36,867 bases of DNA. It comes from Luteitalea sp. (GTDB lineage Bacteria; Acidobacteriota; Vicinamibacteria; Vicinamibacterales; Vicinamibacteraceae). A program made the position numbers and the translations under genes. The stretch covers positions 1 through 36,867 of the forward strand of contig WHTZ01000065.1 of assembly GCA_009377495.1 (NCBI GenBank). Reading direction: 5' to 3'. Of this stretch, positions 1 through 7,879 are shown piece after piece (position 1 is the stretch's first letter; every line of letters starts with the position of its first letter). The notes under the pieces were generated by a model. That model was not told where the DNA came from. It was given only the letters and a program-made list of their open reading frames with translations, and did no database searches.

Positions 1-642
1 GGATTGCATCGAGCTAATGGAGCGGCGCAACAACACGACGATCACTTGCTTGAGCAGCGCAGCGCTCATCGCACCAAATCCAATCTCCTGCGAGACGAGT
101 TCCGCGAGCGCCGATTTGAGCTTGTGATCGAGCTGGTCCCTGGCGTCGAATCGTTCGACGATAGGCGAGGACAAATTGCCGAACAGTTCGAGTGACGATC
201 CGTACGACGCGTGGAAAAACCCACAGATCAGCACGATTTCAGGATCGCCGTCGCCAGCCACATAGCGGCGGAGAATTCCCTTCGACCTCGTTTGCCGCTG
301 GCCGTCAACGTGCGTCAGCGACGAAAATCCCGTTCGCGGCGATCGCACTTCAATGCGAAAGGGGCAATTCGCGGGAACAACGATCAGCGTGTGAGGCCAC
401 AGATCGATTGGGGGATCATCACGGATGAAGATCCGGCCCATGCCAGCGATGTTGTAATGGATGCCGGGCGCGTCGATGCCTCCCATCTCAAGGCGAAATC
501 CCGCGCTGACGAGGCACTCCGAGAGGGCGACGAACCGTACGTCCAGAGTACTCAAGAGAGTGTCCAGATCGCGTGGCGATACCCTCAGAAGCGGTTGATC
601 AACAGAATGGGCTGGCCGAACCTTCTTCGCGCGCTGGTTCAT
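1..642 (-). CDS. AraC-family transcriptional regulator, N-terminal cupin domain (partial)
   Basis: Reading leftwards from an ATG at 642 gives 214 codons with no stop before the window edge, so the gene is cut off there. The protein begins MNQRAKKVRP and contains a stretch (about residues 20-130) resembling the cupin-type ligand domain of AraC regulators (Cupin_6/AraC_binding class): paired beta segments, then a late part with GFFHASYGSSLELFGNL and a helical segment AELVSQEIGFGAMSAALLKQ that in the family precedes the DNA-binding half. The expected C-terminal double helix-turn-helix lies outside the window. An in-frame TGA sits directly before the ATG, so no longer start is possible; the Shine-Dalgarno is weak. 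It follows the DUF488 remnant by a few bases. Family assignment is from remembered sequence pattern. Confidence 0.7.
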   Translation of the reverse strand, partial: MNQRAKKVRPAHSVDQPLLRVSPRDLDTLLSTLDVRFVALSECLVSAGFRLEMGGIDAPGIHYNIAGMGRIFIRDDPPIDLWPHTLIVVPANCPFRIEVRSPRTGFSSLTHVDGQRQTRSKGILRRYVAGDGDPEIVLICGFFHASYGSSLELFGNLSSPIVERFDARDQLDHKLKSALAELVSQEIGFGAMSAALLKQVIVVLLRRSISSMQS

Positions 643-646
643 TCAC

Positions 647-829
647 TCACTTCTCGCGCCTGCGGCAGCAGGTCTTGCGAGCTCCGCTTGCTCGTCCCTT
701 GGTGACGCCACGTGGCCACAGGCGATCGACCAAGATGTGCGTCCCATCGGACGGATCGGGACGCTCGTAAATACGCGTGGTTCGGAATCGATCAATCGCC
801 TGCTGCGAGCCGACCTGTTCCTTGTTCAT
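647..829 (-). pseudogene. DUF488 (YeaO-type) N-terminal fragment
   Basis: Sixty codons from ATG at 829. Residues about 15-36 (TTRIYERPDPSDGTHILVDR, then LWPRGVTKG) match the diagnostic start of DUF488/YeaO proteins, normally about 115-120 residues. After WPRGVTKG similarity stops and a basic unrelated tail ends at 647, so roughly two thirds of the domain is missing; the next frame does not restore it. The ATG overlaps the TGA of the P460 pseudogene (ATGA overlap), so the two may once have been coupled. Probably a deletion remnant joined to the AraC gene; a functional short protein is unlikely. Confidence 0.6.
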
Positions 830-1416
830 TCGTGCGTCAGCACCGGATAACTCTTGACGTAGACCCAATCGGTGGCGCGCGCGGGCTGCTGGCACCCTAA
901 ACAATCCTTCCGATAATCCGTAGCGACCTGCTTGTCCGGCGCATCGCCTTTGAAGAGCGCCCACCCCCAACCGTCGCCCCAGAGCGGATTCCCAGGGTAC
1001 CGCCCCTTTGCGTCCTTGATCATGACGAACCAGACTTTCGTGGTATCAGACGCCCAATTCGCCTGGCCTGTCTTCATTCGGCCGTGCTCGCCCGCGAGGA
1101 CCTCCTTTACCAACACCGCGTCGTCAGCAAATCGATTGTCCAGACGATACGCCGCGGCCGTGCCCGGTGAGGCCCACACGAGGTGCATTCGCCCTCCGGG
1201 GTACCGTTGACCCAGACTGCATCCAGCGAGGGAAAGGTGTCGCGCACCCGACCTGGTCGGCGGATGTTTCCTTTGTCGTCAACGTACTGGAAGCCACTCG
1301 CGCTGAGAGCCAATCTCGAATCCGCCAGTCGGTGGCGACTGCCGTTGGGCCATCAGGCCACTTCCAGCCAGTGCGGCCACCAGCACCCCTAGCGCTGTCA
1401 ACAACGGCCTCCACAT
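826..1416 (-). pseudogene. Decayed cytochrome P460 gene: two frameshifts and CxxCQ heme site
   Basis: A strong Shine-Dalgarno (AGGAGG) precedes ATG 1416, which opens a secretion signal (MWRPLLTALGVLVAALAGSG). That frame hits TGA at about 1285. The family segment YVDDKGNIRRP continues in a second frame (about 1313-1190), and the body from MHLVWASPGT to YVKSYPVL continues in a third frame to 826. Comparison with the intact paralogue at 7130 puts the second shift at about 1188, where one A is missing before the conserved E-M-H. The C-terminal heme motif reads DCLGCQQPARATDWVY, so the axial-ligand histidine of CxxCH is replaced by Gln. Frame loss together with loss of the heme ligand supports true pseudogenization rather than sequencing error alone. 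Cytochrome P460 proteins are periplasmic c-type cytochromes that oxidize hydroxylamine. Confidence 0.8.
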
Positions 1417-1618
1417 TCCGTCCTCCTAAGCACTCGACACTGCCTCATCGGCTGATAAAAAGAACAGAATGCGATGCCGCGAACCTGGTTCTGTGAGTGT
1501 TAGCGGAGATCGCGGCTGCCCGGATTCATCGATCCAATGCGGAACGAGGAGCTTTGGTGCAACGCTACCCAGAATGCCATAGGTCATGTCGAGCCCGCGC
1601 ACGCCTCTGCATTAGACA

Positions 1619-2131
1619 TCACGCTGCGTTTCGCCGCGGCAACTTCCAGTCCGGGCGAGCGAAGTGGCAGGTGTAACCACCCGGGATGCGCTCAAGATAG
1701 TCTTGATGCTCCGGTTCCGCTTCCCAGAAATCGCTGGCCGGCGCAACTTCCGTAACGACGCGCCCCGGCCACAAGCCGGACGCATTGACATCGGCTATTG
1801 TCTCTTCGGCCGTGCGACGTTGCTCGTCACTCGTGTAGAAGATCGCGGAACGGTAGCTCGTGCCGCGGTCGTTGCCTTGGCGGTTCGGCGTCGTCGGATC
1901 GTGGATCTGGAAGAAAAACTCGAGCAGATCCCGATAGGTCGTCTCGTCGGGGTTGAAGACGATCTCGATTGCCTCCGCGTGGGTGCCATGATGTCGGTAG
2001 GTCGCATTCGGCACGTCGCCACCGGAATAGCCGACTCTGGTCGAAAGGACGCCTGGGCGGCGCCTGATCAGTTGTTGCATTCCCCAGAAGCAACCCCCGG
2101 CAAGAATGGCGCGTTCAGTGTTCGTAGCCAT
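1619..2131 (-). CDS. msrA: Peptide methionine-S-sulfoxide reductase MsrA
   Basis: 170 residues, the usual length for a single-domain MsrA. The catalytic motif GGCFWG lies at residues about 12-17, followed by the family's GVLSTRVGYSGG and YRHHGTHAEAIEIVFNP; the conserved EPEHQDYLERIPGGYTCHF region is near the C-terminus with a candidate resolving Cys. MsrA reduces the S-epimer of methionine sulfoxide in oxidized proteins, recycling through thioredoxin. The chosen ATG overlaps the msrB stop (TGATG), and an AGGAGG sits inside the end of msrB, so translation is probably coupled in an msrB-msrA operon. No signal peptide is seen, so it should be cytoplasmic. Confidence 0.95.
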   Translation of the reverse strand: MATNTERAILAGGCFWGMQQLIRRRPGVLSTRVGYSGGDVPNATYRHHGTHAEAIEIVFNPDETTYRDLLEFFFQIHDPTTPNRQGNDRGTSYRSAIFYTSDEQRRTAEETIADVNASGLWPGRVVTEVAPASDFWEAEPEHQDYLERIPGGYTCHFARPDWKLPRRNAA

Positions 2132-2583
2132 CACGAAGCCTCCTGAGTGAACAGTTTGAGGTATTCGCCATATCCCTCGCGCTCAAGCTGATCACGATGA
2201 ATGAAGCGGAGGGACGCGGAGTTCATGCAGTAACGCAAACCTCCCCTGTCCTGAGGTCCGTCAGGAAACAGATGGCCGAGGTGACTGTCGCCGTGCTTGG
2301 AGCGAACCTCGGTGCGGGTCATTCCGTGGGACCGGTCGACGTTCTCGACTACGTTCGCCGGTTCCAGGGGCTTTGTGAAGCTCGGCCAACCGGTGCCGCT
2401 GTCGAATTTATCGACGGACGCGAATAGCGGTTCGCCCGACACCACATCGACATAGAGTCCTGGCTCTTTGTTGTCCCAGTATTCGTTCTGAAACGGCCGC
2501 TCCGTGCCGTCTTTCTGCGTGACCCGGTGCTGCTCCGGCGTCAGCAGCGACACGGCCTCGGGATTTTTGTTGTATGTTTTCAT
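2131..2583 (-). CDS. msrB: Peptide methionine-R-sulfoxide reductase MsrB
   Basis: 150 residues. Family landmarks are FDSGTGWPSF, the HLGHLFPDGP block and the catalytic RYCMNSASLRF, whose Cys attacks the sulfoxide. The two zinc-binding CxxC pairs of many MsrBs are absent (VSGEPLF and SKHGDS in their places), as in the zinc-less subgroup. It reduces the R-epimer and so complements MsrA encoded just downstream. The start at 2583 follows AAGGAG at a suitable distance; longer in-frame extension upstream has no family similarity. The first 40 or so codons and leader are duplicated at 3666-3832. Confidence 0.94.
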   Translation of the reverse strand: MKTYNKNPEAVSLLTPEQHRVTQKDGTERPFQNEYWDNKEPGLYVDVVSGEPLFASVDKFDSGTGWPSFTKPLEPANVVENVDRSHGMTRTEVRSKHGDSHLGHLFPDGPQDRGGLRYCMNSASLRFIHRDQLEREGYGEYLKLFTQEAS

Positions 2584-2652
2584 CTTTCGAACTCCTTGCA
2601 GGCAAGCAATAAATAGGACCGCGACACTCCAGGGCCCGTCCTGGCCACGCGG

Positions 2653-3646
2653 CCGACGATGATCCACGAGGAGGGCAGAACCGCTCGCCGTCCCCGAGTC
2701 CTCACGGACGAACGCGGATGATCGTCTTCCCCTTGATCCGCTCGGTCGGGTTGAAGGCGGCGACGGCGTCGTCGAGGGTCGAGACGTTGCCGATGTGCGT
2801 GCGCAGCCGTCCGTCACGCACCCGCCGGACGACCTCACTCAGTTGGGCGCGATCGGACTCGACAACGAAGTCGACCGCCAGGCCGTCGGCGGGCCGCGCC
2901 TCGGGCGGGCCGGCGATGGTCACCAGCGTCCCTCCGGCGCGAATCAGGCCTTCGGACCGCTTCCCGATGTCGCCGCCGAGGACATCGAACACCAGATCGA
3001 CGCCGCCGACGTCTTCCAGGGCGTCGTTCTCAAGGTCGACGAACTCCTGCGCGCCGAAGTCGAGCGCCGTCTGACGGCCGGCAGCGCGTCCGGTGCCGAT
3101 GACGTAGGCGCCGGCCTCACGGGCGAGCTGCGTCACCATTGAACCGACGGCGCCGGCCGCGCCGTGCACGAGGACGCTCTGCCCCGCCTGAAGGCGGCCG
3201 TGCTCGAACAGTCCCTGCCACGCGGTCAGGCCCGGCATCGTGAGGCTCGCGCCCACCGTGAAGTCGACGTCGCCCGGCAGCGGCGCGAGGTTGCGTGCCT
3301 CGACGGCTACATACTCCGCCAGGGTGCCGTCGCGAGTCCAGTCCGTGAGGCCGAACACCCGCTGTCCCACCGACAGCCCCGTCGTGCCATAGCCGAGGGC
3401 ACTGACCACTCCGGCCAGCTCGTGGCCCGGGATCGACGGCGTCCGGTCACGGCCGAGGCGATCGGTCCAGGTCGAGGGCCACGCCAGCTCATCCCAGGTG
3501 AATCCCGACGCATGAACCTGAACGATGACATCGCCGTAGCTCGCGCCCGAGAGGCTGGCGAGCCTCGCCGCCTGCGGCTCGGGCCGCTCCACCAGCGTCA
3601 TCCCGGCTGTTCCCGCAGCCTGGTCCGTCACCACGATCGCCTTCAT
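2653..3646 (-). repeat. Inverted-repeat arm 1 (MDR gene plus 3' flank)
   Basis: This stretch is a near copy, in opposite orientation, of 8829-9795. Similarity starts at the ATG of each MDR gene, runs through both genes (one copy has about nine extra codons) and continues about 50 bp past both stop codons, to the shared GATCATCGTCG. Upstream sequences differ. Conservation past the stops shows a DNA-level duplication, not just two family members. Confidence 0.9.
2702..3646 (-). CDS. NADP-dependent zinc-less MDR oxidoreductase (quinone oxidoreductase-like), copy 1
   Basis: 314 residues. The N-terminal GroES-like half carries PSIPGHELAGVV (about 72-83) and the central Rossmann fold carries VLVHGAAGAVGSMVTQLARE, with GTG and the acidic FDVLGGDIGKR region downstream; the conserved C-terminal AAFNPTERIKGKTIIRV closes the fold. 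No structural-zinc cysteine cluster is seen, so it belongs to the quinone oxidoreductase/QOR-like branch that reduces quinones or enones with NADPH. The start has GGGAGG just upstream. About nine residues (ARLASLSGASYGD region, near residue 27) are extra compared with copy 2. It lies between an msrB fragment and intact msrB on the same strand. Substrate cannot be inferred. Confidence 0.88.
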   Translation of the reverse strand: MKAIVVTDQAAGTAGMTLVERPEPQAARLASLSGASYGDVIVQVHASGFTWDELAWPSTWTDRLGRDRTPSIPGHELAGVVSALGYGTTGLSVGQRVFGLTDWTRDGTLAEYVAVEARNLAPLPGDVDFTVGASLTMPGLTAWQGLFEHGRLQAGQSVLVHGAAGAVGSMVTQLAREAGAYVIGTGRAAGRQTALDFGAQEFVDLENDALEDVGGVDLVFDVLGGDIGKRSEGLIRAGGTLVTIAGPPEARPADGLAVDFVVESDRAQLSEVVRRVRDGRLRTHIGNVSTLDDAVAAFNPTERIKGKTIIRVRP

Positions 3647-3665
3647 CGTCCGCCTCCCTGTCCCG

Positions 3666-3785
3666 TCTCTTTGTTGTCCCAGTATTCGTTCTGAAATGGT
3701 CGCTCCGTGCCGTCTTGTTGCGTGACCCGGTACTGTTCCGGCGTCAGCAGCGATACTGCCTCGGGATCTTGTTGTATGTCTTCAT
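3666..3785 (-). pseudogene. msrB 5' fragment (duplicated, frameshifted)
   Basis: About 120 bp that nearly match the first 40 codons of msrB (2464-2583), from the ATG at 3785. Similarity continues upstream into the leader to about 3832 (GACCGCGACACTC shared with about 2632). Copy 2 has one base fewer in the GGATCTTGTTG stretch than msrB (GGATTTTTGTTG), so its frame stops after about 14 codons. It directly precedes the MDR copy 1 start, so the duplicated msrB promoter/leader may now drive the MDR gene (inference). Confidence 0.8.
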
Positions 3786-3832
3786 CTTCCGACTTCCTTT
3801 GCAGGCAAGCTAAGAATGGGACCGCGACACTC

Positions 3833-4136
3833 GATGGTCAATGACCTGTGGCTATGGAATCGATGCCATCGACGCAGCACGCTGACGGCGCTCCGAACGC
3901 ACCGCTGTGTCACGGTCTCACAGGTGAAGTGGGTATCACGCGCTTGGCCTACGTAAGCACAACCACACTACCCCACGCGTAAAGGCTAGATCGCAGTGCC
4001 GAGCAGATCGTCTCGAATGCGTCGCCAATCGTCCGGGTCCCGCAACAGTGAAGGAGATCGGCTCTAGAATTTGAGACGCGCCCGCTCGTCCGCCGTTGCA
4101 ACGGGCGACATCGATCCACGTGCGGTAGGGCCGCGT
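3833..4136. other. Intergenic stretch without a supported gene
   Basis: About 300 bp between the divergent msrB-fragment leader and the cupin gene. Reading frames here are short and show no family features. It should contain promoters for both directions, but no clear -35/-10 pair was recognised. Confidence 0.4.
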
Positions 4137-4559
4137 ATGACGATTACCGTTCTCACAAGCGCCTGCATCACTTTTGCGCCACGCGGCCTCGCTCAGGATG
4201 CTCACACAACTGGAGGCGCCCGGTCGCGAGTCGTGGCTTCGCATCGCTTGCCCCGTCTGGATGGCGGCCAACTGCAGGTCACGCTCGTCGAAGTCACGTA
4301 CGCACCCGGCGAGTCCTCACACCCTCATAGTCACCCGTGCCCCGTTGTTGGCTATGTGCTCGAAGGCGCCGTGCGCATGCGCGTCGGGGACACGCCTGAA
4401 GTCATCTACGAGGCGGGCGAGGAATTCTATGAACCGCCCAACGCACACCATGTGATATCGGCCAACGCCCGCCCCGATGCTCCAGCACGGTTTCTGGCGG
4501 TCCTCACCTGCGACCATGACGAACCACTCTCACAACCCATCCGCCATACCGGCCGCTGA
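4137..4559 (+). CDS. Secreted cupin-domain protein
   Basis: 140 residues from ATG 4137, which gives a plausible signal peptide (MTITVLTSACITFAPRGLAQ). The single conserved cupin barrel has HPHSHPCPVVGYVLEGAVRM (motif 1, with the metal-type His pair and downstream Glu) and a second motif near YEPPNAHHVISANA. Small extracytoplasmic cupins of this type often sit beside oxidoreductases; no substrate is implied. The frame is open upstream to 4071, but that extension lacks a signal-like start. The last 44 bp overlap the DoxX-like gene, suggesting co-transcription. Confidence 0.75.
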   Translation: MTITVLTSACITFAPRGLAQDAHTTGGARSRVVASHRLPRLDGGQLQVTLVEVTYAPGESSHPHSHPCPVVGYVLEGAVRMRVGDTPEVIYEAGEEFYEPPNAHHVISANARPDAPARFLAVLTCDHDEPLSQPIRHTGR

Positions 4560-5025
4560 GCGCATCGGCTTGCCTGGAAGCAGCGCGCGCACGAAAACCA
4601 TCCGCCCGGATGGTTGGGTATACGTCTACGCGCGGCTTGCGTTAGGCGCCGCCTTTCTCTCGGCCGTGGCGTCGCGCTTCGGATTGTGGGACCGGACGCT
4701 CGACCTGAAACACTTTGCGACGTTTCTCGAGTACACGGCGGAAGTGAACTCGTTCATGCCCCCAGCCACTATCCCGCTCCTCGCGTGGGCGGCGACGGTT
4801 GCCGAGACATCGCTCGGAATCCTGCTGATATCAGGATGGTGGTCGCGATGGGTCTCGCTCGCGAGCGCCGTTCTGCTGGCGATGTTCGGGACAGCGATGG
4901 CGATTTCCTTTGGGCTCAAATCACCGATGGATTACTCGGTGTTCTCGGCTTCGGCCGCGGCGGCCTTGCTGGCGCAGCGAGCGTTCAGACAGCACCGGCA
5001 ACAGTCTTCCCCACATCGAATGTGA
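4516..5025 (+). CDS. DoxX-family membrane protein
   Basis: About 169 residues with four hydrophobic segments: near YARLALGAAFLSAVASRFGL, TIPLLAWAATVAETSLGILL, WVSLASAVLLAMFGTAMAIS and a last one ending SASAAAALLAQRA. This arrangement and the WAATVAETSLGILLI segment are typical of DoxX/DoxD-like inner-membrane proteins, some of which act with redox partners. The start at 4516 (MTNHSHNPS) overlaps the cupin gene; an earlier ATG at 4477 is possible, and no clear Shine-Dalgarno decides. Its neighbours (cupin before, molybdopterin enzyme after) suggest a shared redox or stress role, which is inference. Confidence 0.72.
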   Translation: MTNHSHNPSAIPAAERIGLPGSSARTKTIRPDGWVYVYARLALGAAFLSAVASRFGLWDRTLDLKHFATFLEYTAEVNSFMPPATIPLLAWAATVAETSLGILLISGWWSRWVSLASAVLLAMFGTAMAISFGLKSPMDYSVFSASAAAALLAQRAFRQHRQQSSPHRM

Positions 5026-5084
5026 GGACCATGACGATGATGAGGCCCCAAATCGGATCAGTTCGATAAGTGTCAGCTGAGCAC

Positions 5085-5783
5085 ATGAACATGGATGATC
5101 AGGTCGCAAGGGTAGTGGAGGCGCGGATGAAGTTGCGGGCGCGCCTTCCACATGACGTCGAGGCGACGCCCTCCATTGCGGACGACCGCCCCATGGGAAG
5201 CGGCACCACCAACCGTCACGGGATGCCGCGATTGCCGCCCGGGCAGTACGAGACGACGAAATGGCCTGTGCTCAACATCAGCGGGCATCCGTCGGTGACG
5301 ACGGAGCGCTGGCGCCTGCATGTTGTCGGGACCGTGTCTTCACCGTTGGCCCTCACGTGGTCGCACTACATTGACGGCTTCGAACAGGTCGAGGACACGA
5401 GCGACTTTCACTGCGTGACCAAGTGGTCACGAATGGACACGCACTGGGGCGGTGTCAGACTCGGCGACGTGATCGCCGCGGCGGAACCAGCCGATACCGC
5501 ACGGTTCGTACTGTGCCACGCCCTCGACGGCTATACGACGAATCTGCCGTTGGCCGAAGCCCTGAAAGCGGACGTCTTGCTCGTGCATACGGTCAACGGA
5601 CAGCCGTTGCCTGTCGAGCATGGCGGACCGTGCCGCATTATCACGCCGCAGCTGTGCGCCTGGAAAGGTGCCAAGTGGATTTCGAAGATCGAGGTGCTAG
5701 AACGGGATCACGCGGGCTTTTGGGAACGGCGCGGCTACTCGAACACCGCATATCCTTGGCGCAATGACCGCTATTCTCGATAA
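5085..5783 (+). CDS. Molybdopterin-dependent oxidoreductase, sulfite-oxidase fold (soluble)
   Basis: About 232 residues. The Moco-binding domain is recognisable from WRLHVVGTV, then DFHCVTKWS (about residue 108), whose Cys is the expected molybdenum ligand, then VEHGGPCRIITPQLCAWKGA and WISKIEVLE. This is the small sulfite-oxidase-like class (YuiH-type) without a dimerization domain. No Tat signal is visible, so it is probably cytoplasmic, unlike periplasmic MsrP. Possible substrates are sulfite or S/N-oxides. GTG 5070 is an alternative start; ATG 5085 is preferred, but no strong Shine-Dalgarno is present. It follows the DoxX-like gene by about 60 bp, likely in one operon. Confidence 0.83.
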   Translation: MNMDDQVARVVEARMKLRARLPHDVEATPSIADDRPMGSGTTNRHGMPRLPPGQYETTKWPVLNISGHPSVTTERWRLHVVGTVSSPLALTWSHYIDGFEQVEDTSDFHCVTKWSRMDTHWGGVRLGDVIAAAEPADTARFVLCHALDGYTTNLPLAEALKADVLLVHTVNGQPLPVEHGGPCRIITPQLCAWKGAKWISKIEVLERDHAGFWERRGYSNTAYPWRNDRYSR

Positions 5784-5827
5784 CGCTCAATAGAACAGGC
5801 CCTCGTCCAACGGCCCCTTATCTGGCA

Positions 5828-6280
5828 ATGCCCATGTTCGACAAGACTCATATTCGCGACACGCTTCTGGCGATGGAACGGGCGGATATCGCTGCCGCCC
5901 AGCGTAGTTACGATGCGTACTTCGGTGAAGCCACGACGGTCGGTGATCGCGTCTTTGATCCCGAGCACGCCGCCACGGTCGTCCGAGACCGCCCTGTACT
6001 CGAAGGCATCGAGGCGTTAGAGCACGAACACGAGCACCACGTGCGGACCATCGCTGCGATTTCTTTCGGGCCCAGTGTCACCGTCGGCCCTGGTGCCGTC
6101 GTTCAGATAGACGATCGATTCGTGGTTGTGGCGGTGCCGGCGCCAGAATTCGCGTATGGGGAGGTCCGCATGATCGGCATCTCGACGCGTGCCCCGCTGT
6201 TCAGAGCGATGAAGGGCCTTCGCCTCGGGGATGCGTTCGAGTTCAACCACCGCACTTACGCCATCCGTGGCCTCTGGTGA
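5828..6280 (+). CDS. GreA/GreB C-terminal-domain-like protein
   Basis: 150 residues. The N-terminal half is helical and charged (ERADIAAAQRSYDAYFGEA). The C-terminal half reads VTVGPGAVVQIDDRFVVVAV, then GISTRAPLFRAMKGLRLGDA and FEFNHRTYAIRGLW, which resembles the FKBP-like C-terminal domain of Gre transcript-cleavage factors (glycine/proline turn, SPLGxALxGKxxGD equivalent). The N-terminal part lacks an obvious acidic-tipped coiled coil, so it may bind RNA polymerase without cleavage activity, like other Gre-like anti-factors. Role here is unknown. A hairpin follows the stop. Confidence 0.55.
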   Translation: MPMFDKTHIRDTLLAMERADIAAAQRSYDAYFGEATTVGDRVFDPEHAATVVRDRPVLEGIEALEHEHEHHVRTIAAISFGPSVTVGPGAVVQIDDRFVVVAVPAPEFAYGEVRMIGISTRAPLFRAMKGLRLGDAFEFNHRTYAIRGLW

Positions 6281-6285
6281 CGTTT

Positions 6286-6306
6286 GTGGGCATGGGCGAT
6301 GCCCAC
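6286..6306 (+). terminator. Hairpin after the Gre-like gene
   Basis: A perfect 8-bp inverted repeat (GTGGGCAT / ATGCCCAC) with a 5-base loop begins six bases after the stop at 6280. Only a short T-containing tail follows, so it is a weak terminator candidate or processing site that would separate the upstream operon from the P460 genes. Confidence 0.4.
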
Positions 6307-6477
6307 TTCTCGAGACGTGATGTCGATCGGTCTGGACGCATCAGTTCCTCTTCCGGACTTCCAGCACGCAGACGCGGTGTAGCCTCTTTCTAGAGGGCAC
6401 GCAGTCGAACTACGCCAATAGGTCAACGCCGATGGCAACCTGGGCGGATATCACTCAATGTCGTGGAGAAAGAAGGT

Positions 6478-7083
6478 ATGCGTATTAACCTGCTGATCGC
6501 CGGAGCGGCTTCCAGCGCAGTTGCTATAGCAGTCGTAACAGCCGTATTCGCCCAGTCAGAATCCAATGACGGCAGTGCACTGACGAGGAAGCGCTATCTC
6601 CCTGAATATACCGCATCGGGCGATCTGATCCTGCCGAAGAATTTCAATGAGTGGGTGTTCGTCGGCTCACCGCTCACTCCCAACGCGCTCAACGACGGCA
6701 AGGCCAATTTTCCGGAGTTTCACAACGTCTACATCGAACCGGGCTCATACGAGATCTACAAGAAGACAGGTGAGTTCCCGGAGGGAACGATCTTCTTCAA
6801 GGAACTGCAGCTGACGCTTCCAGCCGAGAACCCGGACGGATCGCGCACCGAGCCCTCCGGACGAGGCTACTTCCCCGGAAAGTTGAACGGCGCCGACGTG
6901 ACGGTCAAGGATACCAAGCGCTATGCCGACACCGGAGGCTGGGGTTACTACAACTTCAATCACCACGAGCCGAAGGCACCGACGGCCAAGCTGCAGCCCA
7001 AATCCGAGTGCGCGTTCTGCCACATGGCGAGCGCGAAGAAAGACGACGTCTGGACTCAATTCTATCCGCTGCTGGACAACTGA
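6478..7083 (+). CDS. Cytochrome P460 family protein (paralogue 1)
   Basis: 201 residues. A signal peptide (MRINLLIAGAASSAVAIAVV) ending near AVFAQ sends it to the periplasm. The body shows FNEWVFVGSPLTPNALNDGK, EFHNVYIEPGSYEIYKKTGE, FPEGTIFFKELQL and a C-terminal heme c site SECAFCHMAS (CxxCH, about residue 180). Family members are c-type cytochromes with an unusual lysine cross-link to the heme that oxidize hydroxylamine; the Lys in the FPEGTIFFKE segment is a candidate cross-link residue by its conservation among the paralogues here (inference). ATG 6478 is chosen because GGAG lies about 9 bases upstream; a GTG at 6463 would give no better signal. It is followed by a second P460 gene about 46 bp downstream. 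Confidence 0.85.
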   Translation: MRINLLIAGAASSAVAIAVVTAVFAQSESNDGSALTRKRYLPEYTASGDLILPKNFNEWVFVGSPLTPNALNDGKANFPEFHNVYIEPGSYEIYKKTGEFPEGTIFFKELQLTLPAENPDGSRTEPSGRGYFPGKLNGADVTVKDTKRYADTGGWGYYNFNHHEPKAPTAKLQPKSECAFCHMASAKKDDVWTQFYPLLDN

Positions 7084-7129
7084 GATCGTCAACGAACGCT
7101 ACCGGTTCACCAACACAGGGAACAGTGCC

Positions 7130-7708
7130 ATGAGAATCGTCGGTGCCTTGGGTGTCGCCCTGGCAGGATTGTCCGTGATCGGCGCCGTCACTGCCTACGG
7201 GCAGGTCGATACGCGCTCACAGTACGGCGGAGCGACTGCGGCCGTTGTCGACGACAAGGGAAATCTGCGCGTGCCTGCCGACTATCGGACCGCTTATCAG
7301 ATGCTGGGCAGCTGGGCAGTGGCTGCAGACGACGGTCCGGGCTCAAAGGAGATGCACGTGGTCTATGCATCGCCCGGAACCATCGTCGCGTATCGCAAGG
7401 ACGGACACTTTCCCGATGGCGCCGTTCTCGTGAAGGAAGTGTTCAAAACGACTACCAAAAATATGACAACCGGAACCGTAAGCAGTGCCGGCGCCCTCGC
7501 TGGCTGGTTCGTCATGGTGAAAGACAACGTCGGCAGATTTCCCGGGAGCAAGCTTTGGGGCAACGGCTGGGGTTGGGCCTGGTTCGAGGCAACTGATCCC
7601 CAGAAGACCACATCCACCGACTACACGACGGACTGTCAGTCCTGTCACGTGCCGGCGCGAGAGTCAGACTGGATCTACACTCACGGCTATCCGGTTCTGA
7701 CCCGGTAG
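7130..7708 (+). CDS. Cytochrome P460 family protein (paralogue 2)
   Basis: 192 residues. The start at 7130 gives a signal peptide (MRIVGALGVALAGLSVIGAV) ending at AYGQ. Family blocks are VVDDKGNLRVPADYRTAYQM, EMHVVYASPGTIVAYRKDGH, FPDGAVLVKEVF, MTTGTVSSAG, GWFVMVKDNVGRFPG and the heme site DCQSCHVPARESDWIY (CxxCH about residue 174), ending GYPVLTR. This type differs from paralogue 1 and is the closest relative of both the pseudogene at 826-1416 and the fragment at 8421. The frame is open upstream to 6923, but that part antisense-reads paralogue 1 and has no signal. Probable periplasmic hydroxylamine- or NO-related redox protein; its partner is unknown. Confidence 0.88.
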   Translation: MRIVGALGVALAGLSVIGAVTAYGQVDTRSQYGGATAAVVDDKGNLRVPADYRTAYQMLGSWAVAADDGPGSKEMHVVYASPGTIVAYRKDGHFPDGAVLVKEVFKTTTKNMTTGTVSSAGALAGWFVMVKDNVGRFPGSKLWGNGWGWAWFEATDPQKTTSTDYTTDCQSCHVPARESDWIYTHGYPVLTR

Positions 7709-7879
7709 GCGGGGGTGCAGCCGCGCCGGGCAGTGCCACACACATAGCAGCGCCGGCACACGATCTGGTCGGCCTTCGCATCCCATCGGGTGTCGATCAA
7801 GCCTCTAACTGACGTCCAAGCCACAACGTGCGTATCATCGCCGCATCGCAGTTCAACCAACACGAACAGGAGACCCCTG

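Noticed and set aside
7083..7130. P460 paralogue 2 starting at 6923
   Set aside because: That extension overlaps paralogue 1 in another frame and lacks a signal peptide; ATG 7130 gives a good signal.
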